Origin: Xiphydria camelus
Taxonomy: Eukaryota > Arthropoda > Insecta > Hymenoptera > Xiphydriidae
Assembly (NCBI GenBank): GCA_963678675.1
Contig: OY783200.1
Span: 10,284,917-10,348,916, forward strand
Length of the DNA stretch: 64,000 bases
Direction: 5' to 3'
Below the pieces are notes generated by a model, which was given only the letters and a program-made list of their open reading frames with translations, made no database searches and was not told the origin of the DNA. Of this stretch, positions 45,441-63,092 are shown in pieces. Position 1 is the first letter of the stretch. The number at the start of each line of letters is the position of its first letter. A program made the position numbers and the translations under genes.

Positions 45441-46514
45441 GGAGGTTCGACTATCAGACGAAAACCAACTTACAGCCCTAATTTTTTTATATGATATACA
45501 CGAATACTTTACACAACTAATACGAAAATTTGAGCAATATAGACCGTCTAGTTTCTTCGTTATTTTATTCTAAAGTTGACTACTTTTAACATATCGTCGC
45601 CTTATGGGAGACGATTGTACTAAGGTAGATTATCACTGACTTTACCACACATTCCGATAACTTTAGACTTTGAAAGACTAGTCATTTGACAGATGAAATA
45701 TTAACGATTATGTAAAAAATAAGTAAATTGGGTTTTACCGTATGGTTGCAACGTAATATTATCATGAAATTCGCTTTTACTTCGCAAACCATTAGCACGC
45801 CATATTAACGGTGAGAGACTTGGCAACACGGCAGCGAAACAGTTGTACAGCTCAAAGACCGAACCTTACCTGGCGTCCATTCAAACTGAGCGCGAAATTT
45901 GAAAGATTAGGAACGATAAAAAAAATATCGTCCCTAAAATCTTTATCCAAGTTGAATGATTGTTGAAACGAAATCATGCCTTTACTTATACAACTCTTTT
46001 TCTTTTTTGACAAAATTTGCCTTTATACTGGCTTTGCTGCATGCTCGCGTCATCCGCCATAGCTGGCCACTTTAGTTCACGCGTCACTGCAGCCAATATA
46101 AAATATCGCGGAGTACAACGTTGCCAAGAATACAATGAAAATTGCAACGCACAATGAAAAATGTTTAAACTATAATCACATATATCCATGATACTGAATT
46201 ATCAATCGAATAACTGTTTTGTGTCTTCAGCATTCCCTATGAGTTGTTTTTATAGGTTTTTATAGATTATTTGTAATTTTTTATTTTTCTTTAAATTGTT
46301 GGACAAGAAGCCTCTGACAACGATTCCGGAGTCATTGACGCTCTAATAGTCCGCCATAAATTTTAAAATATTTTATTTACTAATGATTTTCGGCATGAAC
46401 GATGCATAAAATGGGTTCATAATTCATTTAATTATTATTCCATAAAGTTTCAGATCGCTGTGAAAACATTTTTTTCAAACACATTTTTGACTCCAAAGAA
46501 ACAGTCGATCCTCC
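45441..46514. mobile_element. 1.07 kb non-autonomous element, TTAA target
   Basis: GGAGGTTCGACT after TTAA (45437-45440) pairs with AGTCGATCCTCC before TTAA (46515-46518). TTAA duplications occur in piggyBac and Kolobok elements. The interior is AT-rich with no recognisable protein. The TIR is short (12 bp with one mismatch), so the call is moderate. Confidence 0.5.
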
Positions 46515-47162
46515 TTAACTGAGAAGCGGAATAATAGGTGGTTTTAAAGGAAAAATATCGAATTATACCGGAAAATTCGAAAAATTGCGAGTTTTTAAAT
46601 GAAAAAGGGCAACATTAAAGTATTTCTATTAGTCTAAGAGCCAGCGACGTTTTTGTGGTAGTGATTTTATAAAGAAAAATTCTATAATAAATCGTGAGGC
46701 GAACTTATGTTCTTTCCATATCGCTGCATCTGCCACCCTGCATTGCTGCGGCATTGCGTAATGAGCATTTTTATGGGGGTCGAAAATTCATATTTTTTTG
46801 AAGTGATTTTATAAAAGAAGAAAACATATTGAAAATCATTGTCATAACCTCAATATACTGAAACGGAAATTGCCAGATCATTTTATTATGCCGATTCATT
46901 TTGAAATTTCTAAAAATGCTGTATTGAAAAAATTCAATTATTTATAATCATATTTGAAGATATGGATTAACAAGTTTAAGTATATGTGTTATAATATAAT
47001 AGGTATTTATAATTTTTGTATTATTTTTGAAATTTTCTATTAAACGTTAAAAACTTCTGTGCCCAAATAAAAAACTGTATAATTCAACATTTCAGGAGTA
47101 TTTTGATGACACCTGTAGAAGATAATTCTGAATTAAAGGTATTGTAAAAATAGAAAAAAAAA
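46515..47162. other. AT-rich stretch, no gene seen
   Basis: Only short frames and homopolymer-rich text; no supported feature. Confidence 0.4.
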
Positions 47163-47992
47163 GGCCCCAATTGGGCTTTCGTTGGGCTTGTAACGCTCCG
47201 CCTAACCTATGCCCAATTGGGCCCCAATTGGGCAACCCTATTTATGCCCAATCAACCTGAAATGTTACTTTTAATGAATAATAAGATTAATAATGAATAA
47301 TAAGATTAATAATAATTAATAAGATTTTATATTTTCTCATAAAATGTACAAAAGTAAAATATAAACGTATTCAAGCGGAACAATGATTGATACAAATCAT
47401 ACGCGCGGGTTTCCTTAGTTTTTCATAAGTACAATTTAAGAATTTTCTATTTTCATATTTTATAGATTTATATGCAAGGGGGATCAGGGTGCGATTATTA
47501 ATGTAAAAGGCCAAGGCCATACAGTAAGAAATAATAATAATATAAACGTATTCTTCAGTTTTTAGGGCTCTATCATACACTATATACACTACACTACATA
47601 CACTATATTTATTTAAATATACAGGGTGTTACTTAATGATAGGTCGTAATTGCACGCGCACATTACTGAATCTATTTCCAGTAGAAAAGTTCATATTAAC
47701 ATGTGTCCTAAAATGTCTGATTTTCAAGATACAGGACGTCAAAATTAAAAAAAATCGGTTTTTTAATAATATCTCAAAGATCCTTGTGCCGATTTTGTTG
47801 ACATTTGGCACTGTTGTTTATTGTAATAAGATGCTAAGTTAACACTAACTAGAAGATAATTATGAGTTCCAGTGAAAAACGAAGTGAGGTAGGATATAAT
47901 GTCAAGAGACAAAAAAGTTGTATTTTTAGCTGCTTAATCTAAAAAATATATAAAATTTTTTAAAAAGTCAGTGGTGTATACTTTTTTTGTCA
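47163..47992 (-). repeat. Inverted, truncated copy of the 20.2-31.8 kb composite's right end
   Basis: This stretch is the reverse complement of about 30830-31690. It has the GCCCAATTGGG iterons (47165-47255), the AT-rich TTAATGAATAATAAGATT block, the segment with the TATATAGTGTATGATAGAGC text, and one arm of the ACAGGGTGTTACTTAAT foldback (47620-47990). It has a deletion of about 60 bp near 47874. It lacks the outermost ACCCGTGTGG end. Confidence 0.8.
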
Positions 47993-49168
47993 ATCGCAAG
48001 AACTACTTCGGCGAAGAGCCGAAGTCAAGTCGCAGTCACATTCATCACGTTGTAACTCACAACCAATCGCATTCATCAATAAACTATTCTTTCGGGAAAT
48101 ATTTCCTACAAAAGAGCTGTCGAATTTTCATTAGTAATGAACGCGTAACAAGGAAGTTAGAAATACTCGTCGTTTGCAGCGATCGTTTACTATCTGGCCG
48201 CAATAAACTGCTATTTCTGGCACAGGCAAGCGCGGGTACGTATCCCGATGCCGCGACTTCCTCCGTGATGCGAATTTTTCGGCACTGCACTGGTACGAAA
48301 GACGCGGAACGACGCGATGCTCGATAGCAACGGTCACAAATAAATGCACTTAGCTCAAATGTCAGGAAAAGAATTCAATTCCCGATATTAAACAAGTAAT
48401 TAGAACAAAATATATGAAAATTTCCATATATAATTTTTAATTTAATAATTAATTTTCACTTAATAAGGTGAAGAAAATTTGCTCACGGATAAATAAAAAA
48501 TATAAAAACGTAAAATATAAAAAGTATCACATTGAACGGTAAATTTATATTCTAATTGGTGGAAAAAAAATAATCCTTGAGGTTAGTAATAATTTCAGTA
48601 CAGGTTAGTATATTTTACCGTACCGGTGCAGCAGTTTCTACCCCGAAAACAGTAAAATCTCTCTCATTGTTTGACACTTTCAATCCATCTCAGCCATAAT
48701 TTTCATCTATTCCAACCACATTTTTTATTTGATACAGAGGTCACATTTTACTTTCGAGAACATGAAAAACTCTTTGAATGCATGATATTTTTTACCTTAC
48801 TGACCAAATGCAACACGATTACCGTACTAGTTGGGTATTTTGTCCCTGAATTTCAGGCAAATAGTACTGACTATTTCTCTCCGTGTACGAATACTGTGTA
48901 CGTCACTATTCGAATGCAAACATGCTCCTTTGACATTCTTATATCTCCTTTGAAGAAGAGCGAGTCTTCGAAGCGAACGACTGTGAAATATTGGGAAACG
49001 TTTGTACCGCGTACACAAACGATACAGGTGTGTCGATTTGGAGATGCCAAAAAAAATGGTAAACTTTGCCTAATAACGCGTACCGGCAGGTCGTTAATCC
49101 GATAGTGAATGAATTATCTATCTATACACATATATGGGCGATTAGAAGCGATCAATTCGCCCGCCTAA
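47993..49168. other. Stretch without an identified gene
   Basis: Less AT-rich at 48000-48340, AT-rich afterwards. The longest frame, 144 codons at 48671-49105, shows no domain or conserved motif. This region could include promoter or signal-peptide exons of the downstream protease, but I cannot identify one. Confidence 0.35.
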
Positions 49169-51587
49169 TCAACCCTATTGAAAAGATATCATAGATTCCC
49201 ATAGATTCTAATAGAAAACTTGTAAAAATCCCGTAGAATCTCAATGGGAATTTGATGTGCTTTTGATACAGTAATTTCGAATATCCACACTAATACAATT
49301 CTGAGCGAGATGAATCAGAATATATTGGATTCTATGTGTATCTGTAAAAACATAAAATCTTGTAACGTTCTATTAGTGATTACGAATGGAGCAGCATGTA
49401 TGGGTCTTTACTTGTATTTTCTTTATGGGATTTTTTTTTGCGGATACATATAAAATTCGGTCCCTTACGGAAAAATATTACTGCCGGCTATATGTAGTTA
49501 TTATAATATGTATACACATGAGCATGCAGTGGTAACCACTGAAATCTCTGTAATCCTGTGTAGTAACTGTATATGTAGTAACAACTGCACGTGTAGTCAG
49601 GTATAAGGCTTAACTCACATGGTGCGACAGTTTTGTTGCACTCGTTCGCAGTCGAGAGTATGGCTTAACTCACACGGTGCGATTTCACTGCGATAGCAGT
49701 GCGACAAAACTGACGCACTCGGTCGGACTCGGTCGAGAGTACGTCGCACGCGGCAAATCGGCATGGAGACGCAGCGAAGCACTCACACGGTGCGACTTCC
49801 CTGCGACAGCAGTGCGACACGCACCTCGCGCTTGTCTGTATGACATCTACAGTGGCGGTGACGTTGTGTTAGTTTGCCGCGCATCTGCTCACGCGGTGGG
49901 ACAAAACTGTCGCAGGAAAGTCGTCGATTCCTGCGACAGCGTGCGTCAGTTCTGTCGCACTGCTGTCGAAGTGAAGTCGCACTGTGTGAGTTAAGCCTAC
50001 GTCGCACGCGGCAAATCAGCATGGAGACGCAGCGAAGCACTCACACGGTGCGACTCGCCGACGACGCGACACGATAGACGCAACGGGTCGCAGGTACTGC
50101 CGACAAAATTGTCGCAGGCAGCACTCACACGGTGCGACTTCCTTGCGACAGCAGTACGACACGCACCTCGCGCTTGTCTGTATGACATCTACAGTGGCGG
50201 TGTCGTTGTGTTAGTTTGTCGCGCATCTGCTCACATGGTGCGACAGCAGTGCGGCAAAACTGTCGCAGGAAAGTCGTCGATTCCTGCGACAGCGTGCGAC
50301 AATTCTGTCGCACTGCTGTCGCAGTGAAGTCGCACTGTGTGAGTTAAGCCTAATACTTGTGTGGCGACCACAGAGAATGGACTACAGACAAGCACTATAT
50401 ATGTGGTTATCAGTGGAGTCTTCTGTAGTTCCATGTAACGCATGTAATAGTCAGTCATTAGTATTACACGCGTAGTTATTACAGAGAGTGTATACTGCAA
50501 ATGTGCCAACGTGAAACTGTTTTAAGCTGCAGTTCGTAACAAATGCAATAATGCAAAAAAAGCGTACCTATCTCCTGTAATCTACTCCGATAAATCCGCT
50601 CAGTATAGTCATTTCGAGAGAAAAGAAATTAATATTTGTATAACATATTCCTATACTTATAAAGGTAAACTAAACTTATAAAAATGGAAATAAGTTTCCA
50701 AAGAGTACTTTTTCAATAATAATATACTGATATCATTTTTTATAACATTTATTATTACACCACTACATAGCCAAGTATGTAAGTATACTACTGTCGAGCA
50801 CTGCTGTAAATATATTATTGTCAATTTTTAATTTAAATTAATCAAGGCTATATATTTATACGAATTAATAATACTACATTTTTACATACACTTATAAGTC
50901 CATATGAAACAATAAACATTTATATTTGCATTCATTTATGCGTTAAAAAGAAAGAAAAGGAAGCCTCAAAAGTTTTATGTGTATTGTGTTTTCGGAGTTT
51001 TTCCATTTCTTTTAAATACATGGGTATCCAATTAAATGTGTATTGTTTTGTGTATCTTTATAAAAGCTAAGTATATCATTTATTAGTTCTTGTAAATGCC
51101 TCAATTAATTTAAATAGGAATTGAGAATAATATTTTAGCAGTAGTTTCTCTATTGAAAAGATCCCATAGATTTCCATAGACAGTGTGTATGGGAATCTGA
51201 TGTGCTTCTGACACAGCAATTCCAAATATCCATTAGAAAAGTTTGAGAAGGACGAATAGGAATGCATTGAATTCTATGTGCATCTGAGATGATGAATAGA
51301 CTTATCCAATTTTATATGTATCCGTAAAAATAAGTTAAATCCCATGAAGATAATAAGAATCTGTATACACCATTCCATTTGTAGTTACTAATAGAATCTT
51401 ATAAGATTTTATTTGTTTCAATAGAGGTACACCTAGAATCCAATACATTCTCATTAATTTCTCTCGGATTTTTATGAGAGGGTATCTGGAATTCCTGTGT
51501 CAAAGCCACATCATATTCCTGTGGGAATTCTATGGGGATTTTACAAGATTTCTATGAGAATTTATGATACTCTTTCAATAAGGTTGA
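49169..51587. mobile_element. 2.4 kb element with TCAACC(C/T)TATTGAAA TIRs
   Basis: TCAACCCTATTGAAAAGATA at 49169 pairs with TCTTTCAATAAGGTTGA ending 51587; similarity continues inward about 60 bp (TCATAGATTCCCATAGATTC..AAACTTGTAAAAATCCC). A Harbinger-type MITE cluster (49607-50350) is nested inside. No protein-coding capacity recognised. Confidence 0.6.
49607..50350. repeat. GC-rich MITE cluster, GGCTTAACTCACA ends, TAA target
   Basis: The outer pair GGCTTAACTCACA at 49607 and TGTGAGTTAAGCC ending 50350 is flanked by TAA (49604-49606, 50351-50353). A second pair lies inside at 49662-49997. The interior repeats GGTGCGACTTCCCTGCGACAGCAGTGCGACA-like units in both orientations, and a roughly 130-bp block is present twice (about 49785-49885 and 50125-50235). 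This looks like one TAA-targeted MITE partly duplicated in tandem. Confidence 0.7.
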
Positions 51588-51910
51588 CAGTAGCAATATA
51601 GTAGTAGTTCTGACGGCAATACATGGCAGTAATATTTGCCAGGATTATAGGACTGTGGCTCAAAAATACCACACGAGATTGCTATGATTTTTTGGAATTA
51701 GTTGACTGTAATTTTTTCCCTGTAGTCAGGGCAGTAGTATTTCTTCGTGAGGGGTAAATCTCTATTCATCATCTCGGATATACATAGAATCCAATGAATT
51801 CCAATTCGTCCTCCTCAAACTTTTTTAGTGGATATCTGGAATTGCTGCATCGAAAGCACATCAGATTCCCATATAAATTGTTTACAGGAATCTATGGGAT
51901 CTTTTCAGTA
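51151..51910. repeat. Foldback ending 30 bp before the CLIP exon
   Basis: TATTGAAAAGATCCCATAGA at 51151 pairs with TCTATGGGATCTTTTCAGTA ending 51910; arms of about 150 bp. It overlaps the right end of the 49.2-51.6 kb element and is a diverged relative of it. Its right end supplies the sequence just upstream of the first visible protease exon. Confidence 0.7.
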
Positions 51911-51940
51911 GGAAATTAACGAAACGATTCAATCTTCCAG

Positions 51941-54900
51941 GGGCACCCTGCGTGAATCCACAGGGCAAGCAGGGATACTGCGTCACTATCAGGCAGTGCG
52001 AGCCATTGCTCTACATTCTGCGCACTCAGAGAAACGCGGCGGGCGACTTCTTGAGGAGCTCGGTGTGCGGTTTTGAAGGTCTCGATCCCAGGGTCTGCTG
52101 TCCCTCGGATTCCGGAGTGACTCAGCCGAACGTGGAGGCACCTCGTGCGGCCGGTATCTACGGCCCCCTGTATCCGGACCAATGCGGCATCAGCAACGCT
52201 ACCTACACCAAGGTAGTGGATGGCGTGCCCGCCAAACTGGGTGAGTGTTGCAACCACCGAACGCCACCCACTGATTTGCACGTTGGGAATCTAGTTCGCT
52301 CGCGCGAAACACGTAAATGGTAGAAGTAAACGAACAAAGACTCGCTGTTTCAACATCTCAGGAGCATGGCCCTGGATCGTGGCCCTCGGGTACCGTTCGG
52401 CGAAGAGGCCGAACACCCCCAAGTGGCTTTGCGGCGGCACGCTGATCTCCGCGCGTCATGTGGTAACGGCTGGACACTGCGTCTACAATCGCAATGATCT
52501 GTACTTGGCGCGTCTGGGAGAACTGGATCTGAACAGCAACAATGACGGGGCCAATCCCATCGACGTTTTGATCGAGAAGGCCACCATTCATCCCCGATAC
52601 AGCGCGGCCACTTATACGAATGACATCGCTGTACTGAGGCTTCGACAGGACGTAGCTTTCAGTAGTAAGTTCTTGGTTATTTATTCAAACACAATTCATA
52701 ACAGTTATACCATATGAGGCTAAACTTACTTGCCAGGAAAGAGACTTCAATCACTGTTATCTCATTACCTCTGAGCTTTTGACTCCTATTTGTGTAATAC
52801 TTTTTTGAAGATTGCGTTTCAATCTACAATAAAGTCTTGTATTGATATGGGCTAAAAATTGATAAATAATGAGATAATAGAGATTGAAGTTTCTGATAAA
52901 ATGTCACGTACTGTTTACACCGTAGTGTGATCTATTCAATTTGAACGAAATATTATATTTCATATACATAATATGAGAGATATATTTGATGTCAACTAAA
53001 TATTACGTACTATTTATACATACTGTGAGATACAGGAACTGATACAGCTATTTTACATATAACATACGTAATGTCATATAGTTATATTCCCTGCATGTGC
53101 TCTATAGTTTATGTAAGAAATATATTATGGTTGGCTGGGTAGGTTACGTTACAGTGTTATGTATCTGAGCGAGAAATCGTAACTAACTATTGACTGTTAC
53201 GTTCGTTCTCATTACAGTTATATAACATGTAAATCACACTGTGTTTACTGGAATACATCGTCGGATATGACATTCATCATATCTCCCGTTTTCAGATACC
53301 ATTCAACCGATATGCCTGCCTCTGGACGATGAAATTCGCACGAAGGATATCGTTAGACACTTCCCCTACATCGCTGGATGGGGAGCGGTGTACTTCAGTA
53401 AGAAACTTCTGTAATACACTGACAATGTGTGTGTGTGAGAGAAATAATTGCTGATATCAAAGAAATGTTTTCTTCCATCAAAAACATGATATAATTCCAG
53501 GCTCAAGCCATGGATTTCTTTGTGCAAGAATATATTTGATAGGCTCGAGTAATTGTTTTTTTTTCGAACAGGAAGAATCTCTCATACCCCAACGAAGATA
53601 TTCTTGAATCAAAAATATAGAGGGTGATTAAAATTCGCGTAGCAACATGGGGATCGCTTGTTTGAAGAGATACAAAGTTGGTTAAATGCGGGCAAAGTTT
53701 CTAAATTTTACGCTGATCAATAATCTGTAAAGAAATTGTAATTATCTTGAACGATTCATCTGAAATTTGAAAACAGCTGACGTAAAGCCGGTGCCAGTCA
53801 GAGCGCGTGATCAACAAACACTACATTAAAAACATTTCAAATGAAATTAACTTTAAATTGTTAATATTAAAACATAATAAAAATTTAAAATTTGTTCTAA
53901 AGCTCTTTGTTTGTTTGTTCATTTAATTCTTTTTAGTTTAAAAAATACTTATGATATCTTTGCAGAAGGAGGTGGCGTATTTGAACATTTACTGTAAAAA
54001 TGCACCTACTTATGTTGCCTTAAGAATGTTTTCATCAAATTAGCAAAAACTTTGAAGTAAAGGAGTTATAGCACATTTTTTTCCAAAATCACAATTTTCG
54101 ATTTTTTTCAAATTGCAAACGAACCGTTCAAGATACAGTAGAACTCCAATTATCCGAACTCCGACTATCCGAATTGCTTTCAGAAAAAAAAAATGTAAGA
54201 CGGAAATGCAAGCAAAATAATGTGAAGCACTTGTAAGTACGCTATATAACATGTAAAAGTGTTGCCTTTTCATTTAATTAATTAAAAATGCATACAGTAC
54301 CCACCGAAAATAAGCTGTTTTTCTTGAAAATACATATATGTACCCTTTTTGGGGGAAAAGTCCAATTATCCGAATTTTTAATTATCCGAATGGGGTTCGG
54401 TCCCAATTGATTCGGATAATCGGAGTTCTACTGTAATTACAATTTCTTTACAGATTATTGATCAGCGTAAAATTTAGCAACTTTGTCTCCATTTAACCAA
54501 CTTTGTATCTCTTCAAATAAGCGAGATACCCATGTTGCTACGCGAATTTCAATCACCCTGTATATTTTTCGACCAAGAATCTGTATTCTTAAAAACGTTT
54601 TAAGATTATACAATATATTCTTGATTCGAGAAATATTTGTTTCACACTAGCAATTATTTCTCTCGGTATACTTGGCGATACGTGGTGCATTTCTGTGTTT
54701 TCGGCTAACACCTCGCTTTCCAGACGGGCCGTCGAGCAGTCGACTTCTGCAGCTACAAATCCCGGTGGTCGAGCCGGAGAGGTGCAGGAGGGCCTTCGAA
54801 CCGTTCAAGACGACGGTGATAGACGAGAGGGTGATGTGCGCTGGCTTCGAACAGGGTGGAAAGGACGCATGCCAGGTCGGCTGAATTTAACCTCCGCGTT

Positions 54901-55117
54901 TTTGCTTTCCCGAAAACACTTCACCCGTTGAATTCTAATTCGTTTTCTTTCTTATTTTCAGGGAGACAGCGGCGGTCCACTGATGTATCCACGCGGGAAG
55001 ACCTTCTTCCTAGTCGGCGTAGTGTCTTACGGGTTCAGGTGCGCGGAACCAGGCTTCCCCGGTGTTTACACCAAAGTCACCGCCTTCCTGGATTTCATCC
55101 AAGCCAACCTGGTCTAA
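51941..55117 (+). CDS. CLIP-domain trypsin-like serine protease (Bi-VSP-like), five exons, 5' incomplete
   Basis: Exons 51941-52240, 52362-52664, 53296-53397, 54724-54875 and 54962-55117 join in phase with GT-AG introns to about 336 residues. Exon 1 is a CLIP domain with six cysteines (PC, YC, QC, VC, CC). The predicted activation site is after Lys in [10 protein letters not shown]. The protease domain has [11 protein letters not shown], His in TAGHC, Asp in [10 protein letters not shown] and Ser in GDSGGPL. Asp six residues before Ser (KDACQGDS) predicts trypsin-like cleavage after Arg or Lys. The closest family I know is hymenopteran venom/haemolymph serine protease Bi-VSP; such zymogens act in the prophenoloxidase (melanisation) cascade or in venom. 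The signal-peptide exon is not found, probably upstream beyond the foldbacks. AATAAA is at 55484-55489. Confidence 0.9.
52665..53295 (+). other. Protease intron 2
   Basis: Donor GTAAGT at 52665 and acceptor TTTTCAG at 53295. AT-rich, no coding sequence or clear element. Confidence 0.7.
53620..54560. mobile_element. TA-flanked element in protease intron 3
   Basis: GAGGGTGATTAAAATTCGCG at 53620 pairs with CGCGAATTTCAATCACCCTG ending 54560; TA on both sides. Inverted similarity extends about 130 bp. TA targets and CAGGGTG ends fit Tc1/mariner-type elements. A pogo/Tigger MITE is nested inside (54136-54433). Confidence 0.8.
54136..54433. repeat. pogo/Tigger-type MITE, CAGTAGAACTCC ends
   Basis: CAGTAGAACTCCAATTATCC at 54136 and the complement TCGGAGTTCTACTG ending 54433, flanked by TA (54134-54135, 54434-54435). 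The CAGTAGAACTCC..ATTATCCGAAC end is characteristic of pogo/Tigger elements. Internal TTATCCGAA repeats are present near both ends. Confidence 0.85.
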
Positions 55118-55483
55118 CGAATGACGAATTACGCTGCTTTTCGAATGAAATTTAAAAGCTTTATCGAGCCCGAGGAAGTTTTTAGCTTCTAACGATGACG
55201 CGGGGTCGAAAAATACCGAGTTTATTTTGTTTCCCGCGGTTATCTCGCTCGTACAAATATATAACTGCAGTATGAGCTCTTCTCCGAGAGTGCTATTCCA
55301 AGTTAAGAGCTATAATAACTGGATTAGAGAATTGATGTTCGCCAGATTTGAATCACGTTTTAAACGTGAGTGAAGAATTTGGTTTCGGGGTGGCGAGACT
55401 GCAGACCCGTTGTGGCGTAACGAAGGGGACGTAATTGTTGTATAGTTAAATTATTCCGAGAAATTTTACGGTTAAGCATTTAC

Positions 55484-55489
55484 AATAAA
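55484..55489 (+). terminator. Poly(A) signal of the protease gene
   Basis: AATAAA about 370 bp after the stop codon; no earlier AATAAA was noticed in the 3' UTR. Confidence 0.6.
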
Positions 55490-55640
55490 CTTTTCTACTA
55501 AAAGAATTTCGTTCTTATCCTTCCTTGCTGCCGATTATTATTTAAGGGAAGGGCGTCGAAATCGAATATCTGGTATATTTGAACTATTTATTTCCTGAGG
55601 AATTTATTTTCCAAGATCATGCATTTGAATAATGGATTAT

Positions 55641-55903
55641 ATATCGTCCCCCAAAACACGAACTGTCGTAACTAGTAAATTGTGAAAATCTTAGTTACGC
55701 CGGCGCGATATACTTCTTTGAGAAGAGCTTATCATACCACGAGAAGTGTCGTATCTGCATTCCGTATAGTTTTTGAGTAATGAATACGTAGTTCTCCGTT
55801 GTATTTAACAAATGGCATAAACACGATACCCCCCCACGAAGTAGCGTAACTGTCATAAGTACAAATTGTTAGTTACGACAGTTCGTGTTTTGGGGGACGA
55901 TAT
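55641..55903. repeat. Palindromic MITE, ATATCGTCCCCCAAAACACG ends
   Basis: Arms of about 43 bp: ATATCGTCCCCCAAAACACG at 55641 and the complement ending 55903, with an unpaired 170-bp centre containing GAAGTAGCGTAACTGTC. Lies 150 bp beyond the protease poly(A) signal. Confidence 0.75.
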
Positions 55904-56348
55904 GTACTAACAAATTTTTGAAAAACTGAAATATTTTTAACTTTTCTGATTTTTTGTAGCAATAGGAATATTTTAGACTTTTTCAGTGAAGTTTCAGAGT
56001 TTTTCAGAAATTTGTTACAGAAATTTTCCCATAAGAAAGTTTATTGATATTTACAAATAATCATAATGATTTCAGATGTTTGGAGTGCATCACTTAAAAA
56101 TAACATTTTGAAAATTTTTTATAAGTGATTACGTCAATGCATAGACCTATTACATTCTTCAGAAAACTTTTGAAAGAGAAAAAAAGCTCAAATATCTGAG
56201 TCTGTCAGTTTTTCACAAATTTATTAGAGAATTTTTCCCATTAGGGAGTTTATTGATATTTACAAACAATTATAATGATATCAGATACTTAGATTTCATC
56301 GCTTAAAAACAACATTGTGCAAATTTTTTTGGAAGTGATTACGTCAGT

Positions 56349-56668
56349 ACATATCGCTCATTTGTTGCAACAACGTCATAACTCAAAATTAGAATTGTCC
56401 CACAAGCGACGATTTTAAAAGCTGAATTATTATATTATACGAGCGTTGACCATTTGCTGCCAGATTATGATAATTATCATGAAAATTCTATGATAATTAT
56501 CATAATCTGGCAGCAAATGGGCAATGCTCGTATAATATAATAATTCAACTTTTATTCTTCAATAAATAATTTTAATAAATAATAACTTTTTAATAGATAA
56601 TTCAAGTCGTCGCTTGGGACAATACTAATTTTGAGTTATGACGTTGTTGCAGCATATGAGCGATATGT
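56349..56668. repeat. MITE with ACATATCGCTCAT ends and inner hairpin
   Basis: ACATATCGCTCATTTGTTGC at 56349 pairs with GCAGCATATGAGCGATATGT ending 56668. A second near-perfect hairpin sits in the centre (TTGCTGCCAGATTATGATAA arms, 56455-56518). On the minus strand it carries AATAAA at 56551-56556, the first such signal after the Mad-like stop codon. Confidence 0.75.
56551..56556 (-). terminator. Candidate poly(A) signal of the Mad-like gene
   Basis: AATAAA on the minus strand 232 bp after the stop codon, inside the MITE at 56349-56668. I saw no earlier AATAAA on that strand. Confidence 0.4.
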
Positions 56669-56787
56669 AGATCCCTTGCTTTCTTCGCATCAAAGCTTTG
56701 TTCCAAAAGATATTATTAATATTACACAATTAATTACGACACACACGCGATATTGGCGTATCGACATCAACGACTGATACTCCAATC

Positions 56788-62560
<5,773 letters not shown>

Positions 62561-62562
62561 AT

Positions 62563-63092
62563 TTTCTGGTGAGTGGCAGTTCTGAATGAAATCTGTGGCC
62601 GCACCACTGTACTGGGGACCGACAGAGAACGCGCATATATTCCCGACTCTCTCTTAGTCATAAACGCGTTCTGCACTGCGCGAAGCCATCTGTGCCTCTA
62701 CCAAGGAGTAGGTGTCCAACTACCTGCTCTTTACCTCTGTAGACCTTCGGCACGCTGCCAAAAAGTGCAATGGTAGTATCTTGTATGCCCTTTGAGGTTT
62801 CGGTAATAATGCATATGCTGATAAACGACCAAGCAAAATTGACAGGTCCCCGTGGAACTTGTGTTGGAGAAGTTAATTACTTGTTGCAAACAAAAATCGC
62901 ATCTTGCAATGATAGTATCACGTATGCCGAGCATGTGAAACGATATTTCATAGAAAAAATAATATATATTGAAGAGAACGATCGGCATACGTGTATCGTA
63001 GGGACTAAGGGTCGATATATGCTCTAAAAAGTGTTGTAAATTCAGAATTTTTTAAATGATTATATCACACACCATGTCCAACTACCTACTCT
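62563..63092. other. Unassigned stretch with an 85-codon frame
   Basis: Frame 62770-63027 has no recognised domain. The sequence is less AT-rich than its surroundings and is followed by TTA and the GGTCCCAGACAATGCG repeat block. Confidence 0.3.

Noticed and set aside
48671..49105. 144-codon frame as the protease's first exon
   Set aside because: No N-terminal signal peptide pattern, it ends in a stop and has no donor joining it in phase to 51941.
49677..50327. Frames rich in Cys/Arg/His suggesting small secreted peptides
   Set aside because: They arise from the TGCGACAGCAGTGCGAC repeats of the MITE and occur on both strands.
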